A stretch of DNA of 64,000 bases from Prevotella multiformis DSM 16608 (GCF_000191065.1 NZ_GL872283.1:62001-126000); one strand, 5' to 3'; shown: positions 17,401 to 26,996, numbered from the stretch's first letter. The notes: generated from the sequence alone by a model not told the origin. Program-made: numbers and translations.

Positions 17401-19701
17401 ATGGCAAAAAAAACAGTATACATTATGTCGTTTCTGTTCTTTGCAACCCTTCCTTTATTTGGACAAGTTGTAGATGGATATGTATTCGATGAAATAGATT
17501 CTACTGCCATTGCTAATGTGTTGGTAAAAGTCGACAATAATAGCGAGTTGTTTGCTTTAACAGATAGCCATGGCTACTTTAAATTAGATAGTGTTGCATT
17601 GAAAGATAGCCACATTATTTCTATGAGCCATATATCTTTTAATTCTCTCACAACAAAATTAACAAGTAATGGGACAACATATTATCTTAAGCCCAAATAT
17701 GAGATGCTGAATGAGGTTGTGGTTGAAAGTAACTGGATATACAGGAAAGATGGAATGGTCGTTGTCGATTTTGGAAAAATGAAGATGGAACAAAATTTGC
17801 AATTGTCAGATGCATTACGTCATATCCCAGGAATTGTTAAGAACTCTAATGGAAATTATTCTTTGGGTGGGAAAAATGCAGTCATATATGTAAATAATGT
17901 AAAGCAAAATATTTCACCACAATCATTGGAGGCTTTTCTGGAGAGTTTACCTGCAAATATTGTTGCAAATATAGAACTGACTTTTGTCAATTCAGGGAAA
18001 TATAGTGCATCCACCGAGGCTGTTATAAATATTAATACTAAAAGCAATATACCCCTGGGTCAGTCAGTACAACCATATGCTTTTACTTCAATTTTCCCAC
18101 ATGGAATGTATGATACTGGTGGAAATATTTTTTATATGGTAAAGAAAAGTAGATGGCTTTATAATGGCACGCTTTCATTTGCAAACGAAAGAATATACAA
18201 GTCATCTACAGATAGCTTGTCGTATAATGGTCTCAAAATCCTTGATGACCATAATTTCAGCGATGGCAGAAATAATGTGTTTACATATAGAGGAAGTACA
18301 ATTTATGAGTTTACAAACAAATCCAAATTAAGTCTTAATGCGTTTGTATATTACGATAAAGGCAGTGCCGATTTAATTTGGAACAATTATAACATCAATC
18401 AATATACTGCGAACAAACATGCCCATAGTGACCTTTATAATATTTCATTGTCATATACTTTACCTTCTATCAACAAAAGGGCAAATGGCCATTTGACATA
18501 TGCCTTTTCCTACGGTAATGATAACTCTAAATTGGATTACCTGGCAAAAGATGAGGTATACAAGAGTTCAGACTTGAGAATGAGTGGATATATGAATACA
18601 TTTAATATAGATTTAAACTCAGAAGTAAAATCCTTTTTATTCTCTTATGGGCTACAAGTGGACTATAATAAAGTGAAAGATCATGTTATCTATTCACATG
18701 TCAACATGGATAGAAATGATGTTGATGAATCATTTTCTGGTCATGAAGTGCTAACAGGTCTATATGCGCAAGCAAAATATACATTTTCTAAGCGAGTATC
18801 TACACGTCTTGGTTTACGAATGGAGAATACACAATATACATATTCCTCTACTACTAACAACAACAGCAATCATTATGTCAATTTCTTTCCATCCTTGTTG
18901 ACGTATATTAATCTGAATAATTATAATTCGATTATTGGTATTGTCTCAAATATAAACAGGCCGAAATATTCATGGATGGTGTATGGAGAAAGACAAGCTA
19001 ATGATATGGTATCTATGTATGGTAATCGGGATCTGAAACCAAATAAAGCATACGGCTTTGTTATTTATAACACACTATTTAAATATATGAATCTTAATTT
19101 TTCATATATACTAACATATGACTTCATTGGAAATGTTTTTTCCTCAAATGGTAAACATTTGTCTAGTACCTATCAGAATATTGCAGATCAACAGACGTTT
19201 AAGACAAACATAGTCATACCGTATCGTTTTGCAGACAAGAAAATTATGGGACAATTCCAGTTCAACCTCGCTTATGATAAGCTATATAACTTTAAAAACC
19301 AATTCTCATTGCCTGCTGATCGAAAGTGTTCGTATGTTAATTATAACATTCATTCTAATATAAGTTACTCTCCGGCAAGTAGGATTTACTTATCAATAGA
19401 TGGAAATTATTATCCAACATATAAATCCTCTTTAATGAATGCGGCAGCAAATGGCTCTTTAGATTTTGAGCTACAATATATGATGTTAAAAGAAAAGAAT
19501 CTTCAGCTTAGATTGACTCTTAATGATGTATTTGCAAGAGATGCTAAAAGAGTATTCTATTATGTTGATGGTCAATATTCCTCTTATCAACGGCACATTG
19601 GACCAATATTCAGATTGTCGCTTAAATATGTATTCAATAAAGGCCAAAGAGTCGTAGATGAATATCGAGATTACACTCCATCCAACGGCCGATTAAGATA
19701 A
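17401..19701 (+). CDS. Outer-membrane beta-barrel protein, TonB-receptor-like, A/T-rich
   Basis: A 766-residue outer-membrane protein of the OMP_b-brl_3 type (PF14905). A signal peptide (ends LPLFGQ, residue 22) is followed by a carboxypeptidase-like regulatory domain (VVDGYVFDEIDSTAIANVLV, to about residue 95). A plug-like domain follows (LNEVVVES, then LSDALRHIPGIVKNSNGNY and GGKNAVIYVNNVK, to about 215). The rest is a barrel, ending in a strand with LSLKYVF. It belongs to the same family as the protein at 56382-58733. Base composition and codon use (AAT, TAT, AAA, ATA in place of G/C-ending codons) differ sharply from the genes around it, which suggests transfer. It lies alone between direct repeats. 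The ligand is unknown. Confidence 0.85.
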   Translation: MAKKTVYIMSFLFFATLPLFGQVVDGYVFDEIDSTAIANVLVKVDNNSELFALTDSHGYFKLDSVALKDSHIISMSHISFNSLTTKLTSNGTTYYLKPKYEMLNEVVVESNWIYRKDGMVVVDFGKMKMEQNLQLSDALRHIPGIVKNSNGNYSLGGKNAVIYVNNVKQNISPQSLEAFLESLPANIVANIELTFVNSGKYSASTEAVININTKSNIPLGQSVQPYAFTSIFPHGMYDTGGNIFYMVKKSRWLYNGTLSFANERIYKSSTDSLSYNGLKILDDHNFSDGRNNVFTYRGSTIYEFTNKSKLSLNAFVYYDKGSADLIWNNYNINQYTANKHAHSDLYNISLSYTLPSINKRANGHLTYAFSYGNDNSKLDYLAKDEVYKSSDLRMSGYMNTFNIDLNSEVKSFLFSYGLQVDYNKVKDHVIYSHVNMDRNDVDESFSGHEVLTGLYAQAKYTFSKRVSTRLGLRMENTQYTYSSTTNNNSNHYVNFFPSLLTYINLNNYNSIIGIVSNINRPKYSWMVYGERQANDMVSMYGNRDLKPNKAYGFVIYNTLFKYMNLNFSYILTYDFIGNVFSSNGKHLSSTYQNIADQQTFKTNIVIPYRFADKKIMGQFQFNLAYDKLYNFKNQFSLPADRKCSYVNYNIHSNISYSPASRIYLSIDGNYYPTYKSSLMNAAANGSLDFELQYMMLKEKNLQLRLTLNDVFARDAKRVFYYVDGQYSSYQRHIGPIFRLSLKYVFNKGQRVVDEYRDYTPSNGRLR

Positions 19702-19771
19702 TAAGTCTTTCAGTTTCAAATACTGTCAAATTAAAAACGATTTAAACTATAGAGCCGATTTTGTCCTGCTA

Positions 19772-19858
19772 TCATTTTAATATTTTTCATCAGTCCCCTG
19801 TATATAAACATCTCATTAATTAGGGAAGCGTGACGGAAGTGACAGGAAAAGTTGTTTT
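19772..19858. repeat. Right 87-bp direct repeat flanking the A/T-rich locus
   Basis: Same orientation and same length as 16778-16864, about four fifths identical. The gap 19702-20710 holds this repeat, the palindromic repeat at 19985-20150 and the terminator at 20.6 kb. The stretch 20151-20570 shows no supportable gene. Confidence 0.85.
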
Positions 19859-19984
19859 AAAAGCGCATGTTTTGTCCATAAAAATTACTTTTGTTTTATC
19901 AGGAGGATGTGAGGAGGCAATCTGTTCGGAAACGGAAGGGGGAACGAATGAAACCGGAAAAGGAACAGGGCTCAAGAGAGGTAG

Positions 19985-20150
19985 CAAATCACTTATAGAC
20001 AGACACATAGAGATCTTACAGGAAAAGGTGCCTGACAACATTCCAAGAGGGCGTTAGTTGGCTTGCAACTAACGCCCTCTTGGGATGCTAACGGGCGTTA
20101 GTTGGAACATAGGTGACGGCCGGTTGGAGTCCAGGGGCAGGTTATCCCCA
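19985..20150. repeat. Dispersed intergenic repeat with an intact 18-bp palindrome
   Basis: Second copy of the family at 5829-5975. Here the core is intact: an 18-bp arm ending GGGCGTTAGTTG (20043-20060), a 5-nt loop, and its perfect complement (20066-20083). A third copy of the arm core, ACGGGCGTTAGTTGG, follows at 20091-20105. It may act as a transcription terminator, be a non-autonomous element, or both. It sits next to the right flank of the A/T-rich locus. Confidence 0.8.
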
Positions 20151-20574
20151 TTCCCGGCAAGTTTCTTCAGTAAGAGAACAGGGGATTTTCATCTGCAGAA
20201 TGTAAAATACTTTCAGATCTGTAAAGAAGCTGTCCGGTTTCCATTCCTCCTCTGACAGGCACCGGCAGCACACGGCAGCAGGTCGCCACCCCTGCACCGC
20301 CGGCGCTTCCTTGTGATGCAGCATTCCCTCCCCCGCCTTTCCATCCCATTGTACAAGACACTCCATGGCATTCGGACTGCCTTGGGAATCTGAAAAAGCA
20401 GAAAGCCGGAGTCCCTGCATCTGCAGACCGTTGCGATGAAACCGACCGGACTCTTCGTGTTTCTGTGTTTTCATGCGAAAGGGCAGCACACCGCATCCCG
20501 CTCTACAGCCTGCCATTACCACCTGCCAGCCCGTCCGCCGGACCAGAGGGAGAGAACCTCTTGAGAGGGGAAAA

Positions 20575-20611
20575 GAAAAAACCGACACCCACGTGGAGCA
20601 TCGGTTCTTCT
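20575..20611 (-). terminator. Terminator of the sigma/anti-sigma unit
   Basis: Read on the minus strand, AACCGA pairs with TCGGTT as part of an 11-bp stem, followed by TTTTTTC. About 70 nt upstream in the transcript is GAGGCT-GTGA-AGTCTC, a 6-bp stem with a GTGA tetraloop, similar in layout to the candidate small RNA at 7575-7692. A 3'-UTR-derived RNA is possible. Confidence 0.7.
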
Positions 20612-20710
20612 ACATTAGTATGTTATGAAAAATTTGAGAGAATTGAGACTTCACAGCCTCTGCTTGTTTAACTAAAAATGATTATTATAGAGAAAGCATA
20701 GAAATTGTCT

Positions 20711-21190
20711 TTACTTTGTGAGGGTAGACACAGGACTCTGTATCTTGTGCTGCAAGGTGTCTCCCTTCACGGAGTCGGCCTTGGCAACGGACGGCCCTTC
20801 CTGCGGTTTTTCCACCGCCGCTGTGGCCGAGACAGCCTGCCGGCCGTCTCCATCGGAGAAAGCCACCTGCATGGCATTGCCCAATGTGAGGAAGATGGCC
20901 ACGACAGCAGCCGCCTTGAAGAGCGGCATAAACCGCTGGCGCATGGTTATGACGCGCGCCTTGACAGGTTCTTCCTCCTCGATGCGGCCCAGGACTTTGC
21001 GGTCAAAGTCATCTCCCAACACCTCCTCCGTCTTCTCACTCTGTGCATAGGCGAACAGATGACGATAAGGCAGCAAGGCAGCTGGAATGTCCTCCTGGGA
21101 GAAGAACATACGGAGAATCTCCTCCTCCTGGAGGGATGTCTCGCATCGCCAGTAGCGTTCCAGTAATTGCTCGATGTACTTATAATCCAT
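20711..21190 (-). CDS. Putative anti-sigma factor, single membrane segment
   Basis: A 159-residue protein whose start overlaps the end of the sigma gene by 11 bp, the usual layout of a sigma/anti-sigma pair. The N-terminal half is helical and charged (YKYIEQLLERYWRCETSLQEEE), as in the zinc-free anti-sigma domains of Bacteroidetes. One membrane-spanning segment follows at about residues 87-108 (LFKAAAVVAIFLTLGNAMQVAF), and the C-terminal 50 residues are polar and probably periplasmic. No enzyme motif is seen. It resembles in size and plan the protein at 49365-49847. The role is inferred from position and topology. Confidence 0.7.
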   Translation of the reverse strand: MDYKYIEQLLERYWRCETSLQEEEILRMFFSQEDIPAALLPYRHLFAYAQSEKTEEVLGDDFDRKVLGRIEEEEPVKARVITMRQRFMPLFKAAAVVAIFLTLGNAMQVAFSDGDGRQAVSATAAVEKPQEGPSVAKADSVKGDTLQHKIQSPVSTLTK

Positions 21191-21692
21191 AATTGTCTAA
21201 TTTCAAATATTTCTGTTTGACCGTCTGCCGTGCCCGGAAGATATTGACTTTTACCTGCTCTTCGCTGATGTCAAGGACACCGGCTATCTCCTTGTAGGTC
21301 TTCCCTTCGAAGTCTCTCAGCTGCATGCAGCTCCGTTGCTTCTCGGGGAGTCCGTCTACAATCTGCCTGATGAGGCGGACTTTGTCCGTCTGGATCATAC
21401 GGTCCTGCGGATTGGATGAAGCGAGGGGCTCGGCAGCCTTCACATCTTCGAGGGAGTCGTTATCGTTCCCTTTCTTCTTGATGCGGTCGAGCGACAGATT
21501 CCGGCATACCGTCAGGCTGAAAGCCTCGATGGAGTCGATGGCATTCCATTCTTCCCTGCGGTTCCATACCTTTATCAGTGTGTCCTGCACGATGTCCTCG
21601 GCTTCCGCTCTGTTGAGCGTGATACGGAGTGCGAGCCGGAAGAGTTCGTTCTTCAACGGCAACACATCGTTACGGAAACTGACTTTCTTCAT
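21180..21692 (-). CDS. RNA polymerase ECF sigma factor
   Basis: A 170-residue sigma-70 family factor of the extracytoplasmic type. Region 2 is seen at about residues 12-75 (LFRLALRITLNRAEAEDIVQDTLIKVW) and region 4 at about 110-165 (LPEKQRSCMQLRDFEGKTYKEIAGVL, then SEEQVKVNIFRARQTVKQKY) with the helix-turn-helix. It directs core RNA polymerase to a small set of stress or envelope promoters. It is the first gene of a pair with a putative membrane anti-sigma factor. A TTAAC-N4-GTTAA dyad 70 bp upstream may be part of its own promoter control. The target genes cannot be read from this window. Confidence 0.92.
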   Translation of the reverse strand: MKKVSFRNDVLPLKNELFRLALRITLNRAEAEDIVQDTLIKVWNRREEWNAIDSIEAFSLTVCRNLSLDRIKKKGNDNDSLEDVKAAEPLASSNPQDRMIQTDKVRLIRQIVDGLPEKQRSCMQLRDFEGKTYKEIAGVLDISEEQVKVNIFRARQTVKQKYLKLDNYGL

Positions 21693-21761
21693 CTTCTCTC
21701 TGTATATATGACGATTATGGATGGGGATAAGTTACAGGGGGGCGGACGGAAAAGCCGACGT

Positions 21762-21775
21762 TTAACTTTCGTTAA
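21762..21775. promoter_or_regulatory. Dyad upstream of the sigma gene
   Basis: TTAAC-TTTC-GTTAA, 70 bp before the sigma factor start at 21692. It could be an operator or part of a self-activated promoter. The only evidence is symmetry and position. Confidence 0.3.
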
Positions 21776-21966
21776 GTTATCGGCTGCGCTTTGCTCCCCC
21801 TGCTTCCTGCCGCTTTCCGTTCCCTTGCGGCAGGGGCGGCAAGTGTCTTGAAGACCGGGAATGGAAGCATCAGCCAGGGGCGGGACGGACAAACGGCAGC
21901 AACAGACCGGAGCACTCCGGCACGTCTCCCACAGTCTGCCACATCGGGCAGGAAACACTTTCCCGG

Positions 21967-23859
21967 CTACTCCAGATAGGTGTAACCGTATAGTCCGCTG
22001 CGGTAGTTGCTGAGGAACTCCTTGCCTTCCTCCAGCGAAATCTTACCCTGCTTGACGCTCTTCGTCACCCATATCTCAAGCTGCCGGACGAGCTTCTTGG
22101 GATTGTACTGTACGTATTCGAGCACTTCCTCCACCGTCTCACCGTCGAAGATCTGGTCGATGTGATAGCCTCCGTCCTTGACGGAGATGTGTACCGCATT
22201 GGTGTCGCCGAAGAGATTGTGCATATCTCCCAGAATTTCCTGATAGGCTCCGACGAGGAAAACACCGAGATAATAAGGCTCGCCCTTCTTCAGCGGGTGG
22301 ACCGGCAGGACGTGGCTGGTGCGCCCCATGGAAACGAAATTCGACATCTTCCCGTCGCTGTCGCAGGTAATGTCCTGCAAAGTGGCGTTGCGTGCCGGAC
22401 GTTCGTTGAGCCGCTGGATAGGCATGACGGGGAAAAGCTGGTCTATCGCCCAGCTGTCCGGGAGCGACTGGAAAAGCGAGAAGTTGCAGAAGTACTTGTC
22501 TGCCAGCAGCTTGTCCATGTTCCGCAGTTCATCGGGGACATGCTTCATGTTCTTGGCAAGACTGTTGATCTCATGGCACACACTCCAGTACATCGCCTCA
22601 ATCTCGGCACGTGTCTTCAGATCCACCATGCCGTGGGAGAACAGCTCCAGTGCCTCCTCGCGGATCTGTTCGGCATCGTGCCAGTCCTCCAGCATATTGC
22701 GTGAGTCGAGGTTGTCCCAGATGTCGTAAAGGTCCTTTACCAGCTGATGGTCTGTCTCCTTCGCCTCAAACTCTTCGGACATCTCCGGCAGGGAAGCCGT
22801 CTCCAATACGTCGATGACAAGGACGGAGTGGTGCGCCGAAAGACTTCTTCCGCTCTCGGTGATGATGTTCGGATGCGGAATACCGTTCTTGTCGGCTGCA
22901 TCCACGAATGTATAGACGCAGTCGTTGACATATTCCTGAATGCTGTAATTCACGGAACTCTCGCTGTTGGACGAGCGAGTACCGTCGTAGTCGACCCCCA
23001 GACCGCCTCCGCAGTCGACGAAATCGACGCCGTACCCCATCCTGCGCAGGTTCACGTAATACTGTGCTGCCTCGTTGAGGGCGGTCTGGATGCGGCGTAT
23101 CTTGGTAATCTGCGATCCGATGTGGAAGTGAATGAGGTGCAGGCAGTCGTGCAGCCCCTTCCCGTCGAGCGTCTCCAGCGCCTGGAGCAGCTCGGAAGAA
23201 GTGAGTCCGAACTTGGAGGCATCGCCGCCGCTCTCGGCCCATTTCCCCGACCCGCTGGATGCCAGTTTGATGCGGATGCCGAGGTTCGGCTTCACATTCA
23301 GCTTCTTTGCTGCCCGGGCAATGAGGTCTATTTCGTTGAGCTTCTCCACCACGATGAAGATGCGCTTGCCCATCTTCTGCGCCAGCAAAGCCAGTTCGAT
23401 GTAGCTCTGATCCTTGTAACCGTTGCAGACGATGAGCGAGTCGCTCTGGCACTGTACGGCGATGACTGCGTGCAGCTCGGGCTTCGACCCGGCCTCCAGT
23501 CCGAGGTTGAACTTGCGTCCGTGGGAGATGATTTCCTCCACCACCGGCTGCATCTGATTCACCTTGATCGGATAGATGATGAAGTTCTCGGCCTTGAATC
23601 CGTACTCCTTCCTTGCCTTCTCAAAGCAGGAAGAGGTCTTCTCGATACGGTTGTCGAGAATGTCGGGGAAGCGGAGCAGCACCGGCGGCGTGACATCACG
23701 CAGGGCGAGCTCGTCCATGACATCGCGCAGGTCAATCTGCGTGTTGTCCTTACAGGGCGTGACATACACGTCGCCCTTGTCATTTATGCCGAAATAAGAT
23801 GTACCCCACCCCGAGATGTTGTACAGTTCCCGCGAATCTTCAATCGTCCACTTTTTCAT
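21967..23859 (-). CDS. speA: Biosynthetic arginine decarboxylase
   Basis: Cytosolic PLP enzyme that converts arginine to agmatine and CO2, the first step of polyamine synthesis by the agmatine route. The chosen ATG at 23859 gives 630 residues beginning MKKWTIEDSRELYNISGWGT, the family's normal start; an upstream in-frame ATG at 23985 would add 42 residues unlike the family. The PLP lysine is Lys99 in YPIKVNQ. Other family motifs are HFHIGSQ, the glycine-rich CGGGLGVDYDG, and ESGRSLSAHHS. The order topA-aroK-speA on one strand is common in Bacteroidales. Gaps are 147 bp to aroK and about 275 bp to the sigma gene; 21693-21966 shows no gene. Confidence 0.95.
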   Translation of the reverse strand: MKKWTIEDSRELYNISGWGTSYFGINDKGDVYVTPCKDNTQIDLRDVMDELALRDVTPPVLLRFPDILDNRIEKTSSCFEKARKEYGFKAENFIIYPIKVNQMQPVVEEIISHGRKFNLGLEAGSKPELHAVIAVQCQSDSLIVCNGYKDQSYIELALLAQKMGKRIFIVVEKLNEIDLIARAAKKLNVKPNLGIRIKLASSGSGKWAESGGDASKFGLTSSELLQALETLDGKGLHDCLHLIHFHIGSQITKIRRIQTALNEAAQYYVNLRRMGYGVDFVDCGGGLGVDYDGTRSSNSESSVNYSIQEYVNDCVYTFVDAADKNGIPHPNIITESGRSLSAHHSVLVIDVLETASLPEMSEEFEAKETDHQLVKDLYDIWDNLDSRNMLEDWHDAEQIREEALELFSHGMVDLKTRAEIEAMYWSVCHEINSLAKNMKHVPDELRNMDKLLADKYFCNFSLFQSLPDSWAIDQLFPVMPIQRLNERPARNATLQDITCDSDGKMSNFVSMGRTSHVLPVHPLKKGEPYYLGVFLVGAYQEILGDMHNLFGDTNAVHISVKDGGYHIDQIFDGETVEEVLEYVQYNPKKLVRQLEIWVTKSVKQGKISLEEGKEFLSNYRSGLYGYTYLE

Positions 23860-24006
23860 TTCTGTTCTTTCCCTATATAATGTTTCTTTCCCTATAAAAT
23901 ATCTTGTTTTAAATCCCTGCACACACCCGTCCCCCTGCACCTCCGCACGGGGCGAAGGCTGCCGGGCCTCCGGCGGCGCCATCACCCTGCCCTGGCCCGG
24001 ACTGCC

Positions 24007-24567
24007 TCACCAGTCGATCCGCAGCAGGCGGCAGAGCTGGTCTACGGAAATCTGTATCTTCTCGTAATTGTCCATCAGGCTCACGTCGAGGGTATGTCTT
24101 GCCCTGGCATAAAACGGCTCTCGCCATTCGAGCTGCTCACGGATGAACGAACGGATCTCGTCAGGCGTCTTGCCGAGCAACAGCGGACGGACAGACCTGC
24201 CCATCTGCAGATGCCTGAAGAGCACGTCAGGCTCTGCCTTCAGATAGACGGTTTCCGCCTGCCGGTTCATGTAGTCCATGTTGTCGAAGAAACAAGGAGT
24301 CCCTCCGCCACAGGAGATGATGACGTGCTCGAACTCCGCCACCTCATGGAGCATGGCCTGTTCCATCTTGCGGAATCCGTCTTCGCCCCTTTCATCGAAG
24401 ATCTGCTTCACAGTCCTGCGCATCCGGCTCTCTATGTACCAGTCCAGGTCGTAGAAAGGAATGCCCAGCTCCTTTGAGAGAGCCTTGCCGACGGTGGTCT
24501 TCCCGGCTCCCATATAGCCGACGAGGATGATGCGAAGCGGCCGGTAGCCTTCCTTGTTTTCTGTCAT
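24007..24567 (-). CDS. aroK: Shikimate kinase
   Basis: Cytosolic kinase that phosphorylates shikimate at the 3-OH, the fifth step of chorismate synthesis. The P-loop is GYMGAGKTT (about residues 17-25), the DxD-type magnesium and shikimate site is YDLDWYIE, and the second substrate motif is SCGGGTP. The start at 24567 (MTENKEG) is preferred; another ATG lies 12 bp upstream at 24579. The length is 186 residues, slightly longer than usual. It lies between topA and speA on the minus strand and may share the topA transcript. Confidence 0.93.
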   Translation of the reverse strand: MTENKEGYRPLRIILVGYMGAGKTTVGKALSKELGIPFYDLDWYIESRMRRTVKQIFDERGEDGFRKMEQAMLHEVAEFEHVIISCGGGTPCFFDNMDYMNRQAETVYLKAEPDVLFRHLQMGRSVRPLLLGKTPDEIRSFIREQLEWREPFYARARHTLDVSLMDNYEKIQISVDQLCRLLRIDW

Positions 24568-24659
24568 GCCCAAGATCATTTACCATCCCCCCGCAGCAGG
24601 CCGTCGCCACACCATGAGGCGGATGTCATACCCCCTTTGCAGGCAGGCCGGTGTCTTTT

Positions 24660-26996
24660 TTACTTCTTTCGCCGGGGCTCCGGTGCATTCTTCACGATGT
24701 CCATGCACTGCTCGTACGTCAGCTCGGCGGCTTTCTCGTGGAGCGTCTTCGGCATACGGTAGTTCTTGCCGTCATAGGCAATGTAAGGGCCGTAGCGGCC
24801 GTTCATCACCTCCATCCTGCCGTCTTCTTCAAAGGTCTTGAGGTGCCGCTGCGCATCCTGCAGACGCTTCTTCTGAATCAGGTTGATGGCTGCATCAAGG
24901 CTGATGGTAAGCGGGTTTTCGTCCTTGGGCAGCGACGTATACTTCTTGTTGTGGAGCACGTAAGGGCCGAAACGACCTGCCCCGATGACGACATCCGTCC
25001 CTTCGAACTGCCCGACCGTGCGCGGCAGTTTGAACAGCTCCAGCGCTTCGTCAAGGGTAATCGTCTCTATGCTCTTGTCGGCCGGCAGCTGAGAGAAACG
25101 CGGTTTGTCCTCATCATCGGCACTGCCGATCTGGACAACGGGGCCGAAGCGGCCGATCTTCACGAACACCGGCTTGCCGCTCTTGGGGTCTATGCCCAGC
25201 TCGCGTTCGCCGGCCTTATGCTCTGAACGGGCGTTCATCACCTTCTCCACCTCCGGCTCGAAGCCCTGGTAGAAGGTCTTCATCTCCTTGTTCCATGCCA
25301 CCTTGCCCTCGGCGATCTTGTCGAACTCCTGCTCGACCTTTGCCGTAAAGTTGTAGTCCATGATGTCCGGGAAGTTCTCCATGAGAAAATCGTTGACGAC
25401 AATACCGATGTCCGTCGGGATGAGCTTGCCCTTGTCGGCACCGGCCATTTCCTTCTTGGTCTTGGACGTGACCTTCAGCCCGAGCAGCGTGTCCACGACG
25501 TATTTCCGCTCTTCGCCCTTGCGGTCGCCCTTCTGCACGTATTCGCGCTGCTGGATGGTCGAGATGGTCGGGGCGTAAGTGGACGGACGGCCGATGCCGA
25601 GTTCCTCGAGCTTGCGCACGAGACTTGCCTCTGTATAACGGCCGGGACCCTGCGAGTAACGCTCCGTCGAGACAATCTCACGGCGTTCGAGTTCCTCGCC
25701 CTCGTGCATGGGGGGCAGTGCATGGGAGAATTCCTCGCCGCCCTCTTCGTCGTCGGACGACTCGTGGTAAACTTTCAGGAATCCCTCGAAAGCAATCACT
25801 TCACCGTTGGCAACGAACTGCAGATCGGTCTGGTTCTTGCCGTCTTCCGCTTCAAGGGAAATGTTTACGGTCGTTTTTTCTATCTGCGCATCCGCCATCT
25901 GTGAGGCGATGGTACGCTTCCATATCAGGTCGTACAGGCGTTTTTCCTGACTTGTTCCATCGATGGAGACATTGTCCATATAGGTGGGACGGATGGCCTC
26001 GTGAGCCTCCTGCGCACCCTTGCTGTGCGTATGGTACATCCTTACCTTGCCGTATTCAGCCCCGTAGAGTCGCTCTATTTCGGCCTTGCTGGTGTTGATG
26101 GCCAGGGCGGACAGGTTGACACTGTCGGTTCGCATATACGTGATGCGGCCGGCCTCATACAGCCTCTGCGCTACCATCATCGTCTGGCTGACGGTGAATC
26201 CGAGCTTTCTGGCCGCTTCCTGCTGCAGGGTCGAGGTGGTGAAAGGCGGCGCCGGCGTGCGTTTCAGCGGTTTCCTGGCGATGGATGCGACCCTGAACCT
26301 TGCTTTCTTGCACAGTTCCAGAAACGCCAGGGCCTCCTCATGGGTCTTGAACCGCTTGTTCAGTTCCGCCTTCACTTCATTCTTCGAGCCGTCCTCGTTG
26401 GTGACGGCGAAGACGGCATTCAGGCGATAATAAGGTTCTGATGCGAAGTTCTGGATCTCCCGCTCACGTTCGACAATCAGGCGGACGGCGACACTCTGCA
26501 CGCGTCCTGCGCTCAGTGCCGGCTTCACCTTGCGCCACAGGACCGGTGACAGGCGGAAACCTACCAGACGGTCGAGCACACGGCGGGCCTGCTGTGCGTT
26601 CACCAGGTTCATGTCCAGATGGCGCGGAGTTTCGATGGCCTTCAGGATGGCCGGCTTGGTAATCTCATGGAACACGATTCGGCTCGTCTTCTCCTCGTCC
26701 AGTCCCAGCACCTCACAGAGATGCCAGCTGATGGCCTCTCCCTCGCGGTCCTCATCGGAAGCCAGCCAGACCTTCTTGGCAGCCTTGGCATTCTTCTTCA
26801 GTTCGCTGACGACTTTCTTCTTTTCGTCAGGAATTTCGTAGTCGGGGGTCAGGGTGTCAAGGTCAATGCTCAGTTCCTTCTTCTTCAGGTCACGGATATG
26901 GCCGTAAGACGACATTACCTTATAGTCCTTGCCGAGAAACTTCTCGATGGTCTTGGCCTTTGCGGGGCTCTCTACTATTACCAGGTTTTCTTGCAT
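24660..26996 (-). CDS. topA: DNA topoisomerase I
   Basis: Type IA topoisomerase that relaxes negative supercoils. The ATG at 26996 gives 778 residues starting MQENLVIVESPAKAKTIEKF, the invariant family start; an in-frame ATG 24 bp upstream lies close to or before the predicted transcript start. The TOPRIM domain has the acidic triad ASDEDREGE (Asp81-Asp83 region). The active-site tyrosine is Tyr287 in GRITYMRTDSVN. The C-terminal part has three Bacteroidetes-type repeats containing GRFGP, GRFGPYV and GRYGPYI instead of Cys4 zinc fingers. The lysine- and arginine-rich end is PEPRRKK. A promoter box lies 30 bp before the start. Confidence 0.97.
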   Translation of the reverse strand: MQENLVIVESPAKAKTIEKFLGKDYKVMSSYGHIRDLKKKELSIDLDTLTPDYEIPDEKKKVVSELKKNAKAAKKVWLASDEDREGEAISWHLCEVLGLDEEKTSRIVFHEITKPAILKAIETPRHLDMNLVNAQQARRVLDRLVGFRLSPVLWRKVKPALSAGRVQSVAVRLIVEREREIQNFASEPYYRLNAVFAVTNEDGSKNEVKAELNKRFKTHEEALAFLELCKKARFRVASIARKPLKRTPAPPFTTSTLQQEAARKLGFTVSQTMMVAQRLYEAGRITYMRTDSVNLSALAINTSKAEIERLYGAEYGKVRMYHTHSKGAQEAHEAIRPTYMDNVSIDGTSQEKRLYDLIWKRTIASQMADAQIEKTTVNISLEAEDGKNQTDLQFVANGEVIAFEGFLKVYHESSDDEEGGEEFSHALPPMHEGEELERREIVSTERYSQGPGRYTEASLVRKLEELGIGRPSTYAPTISTIQQREYVQKGDRKGEERKYVVDTLLGLKVTSKTKKEMAGADKGKLIPTDIGIVVNDFLMENFPDIMDYNFTAKVEQEFDKIAEGKVAWNKEMKTFYQGFEPEVEKVMNARSEHKAGERELGIDPKSGKPVFVKIGRFGPVVQIGSADDEDKPRFSQLPADKSIETITLDEALELFKLPRTVGQFEGTDVVIGAGRFGPYVLHNKKYTSLPKDENPLTISLDAAINLIQKKRLQDAQRHLKTFEEDGRMEVMNGRYGPYIAYDGKNYRMPKTLHEKAAELTYEQCMDIVKNAPEPRRKK

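Noticed and set aside
19830-20057. 75-residue frame between the direct repeat and the palindrome
   Set aside because: It overlaps both repeats, has no promoter or family features, and its sequence follows the repeat.
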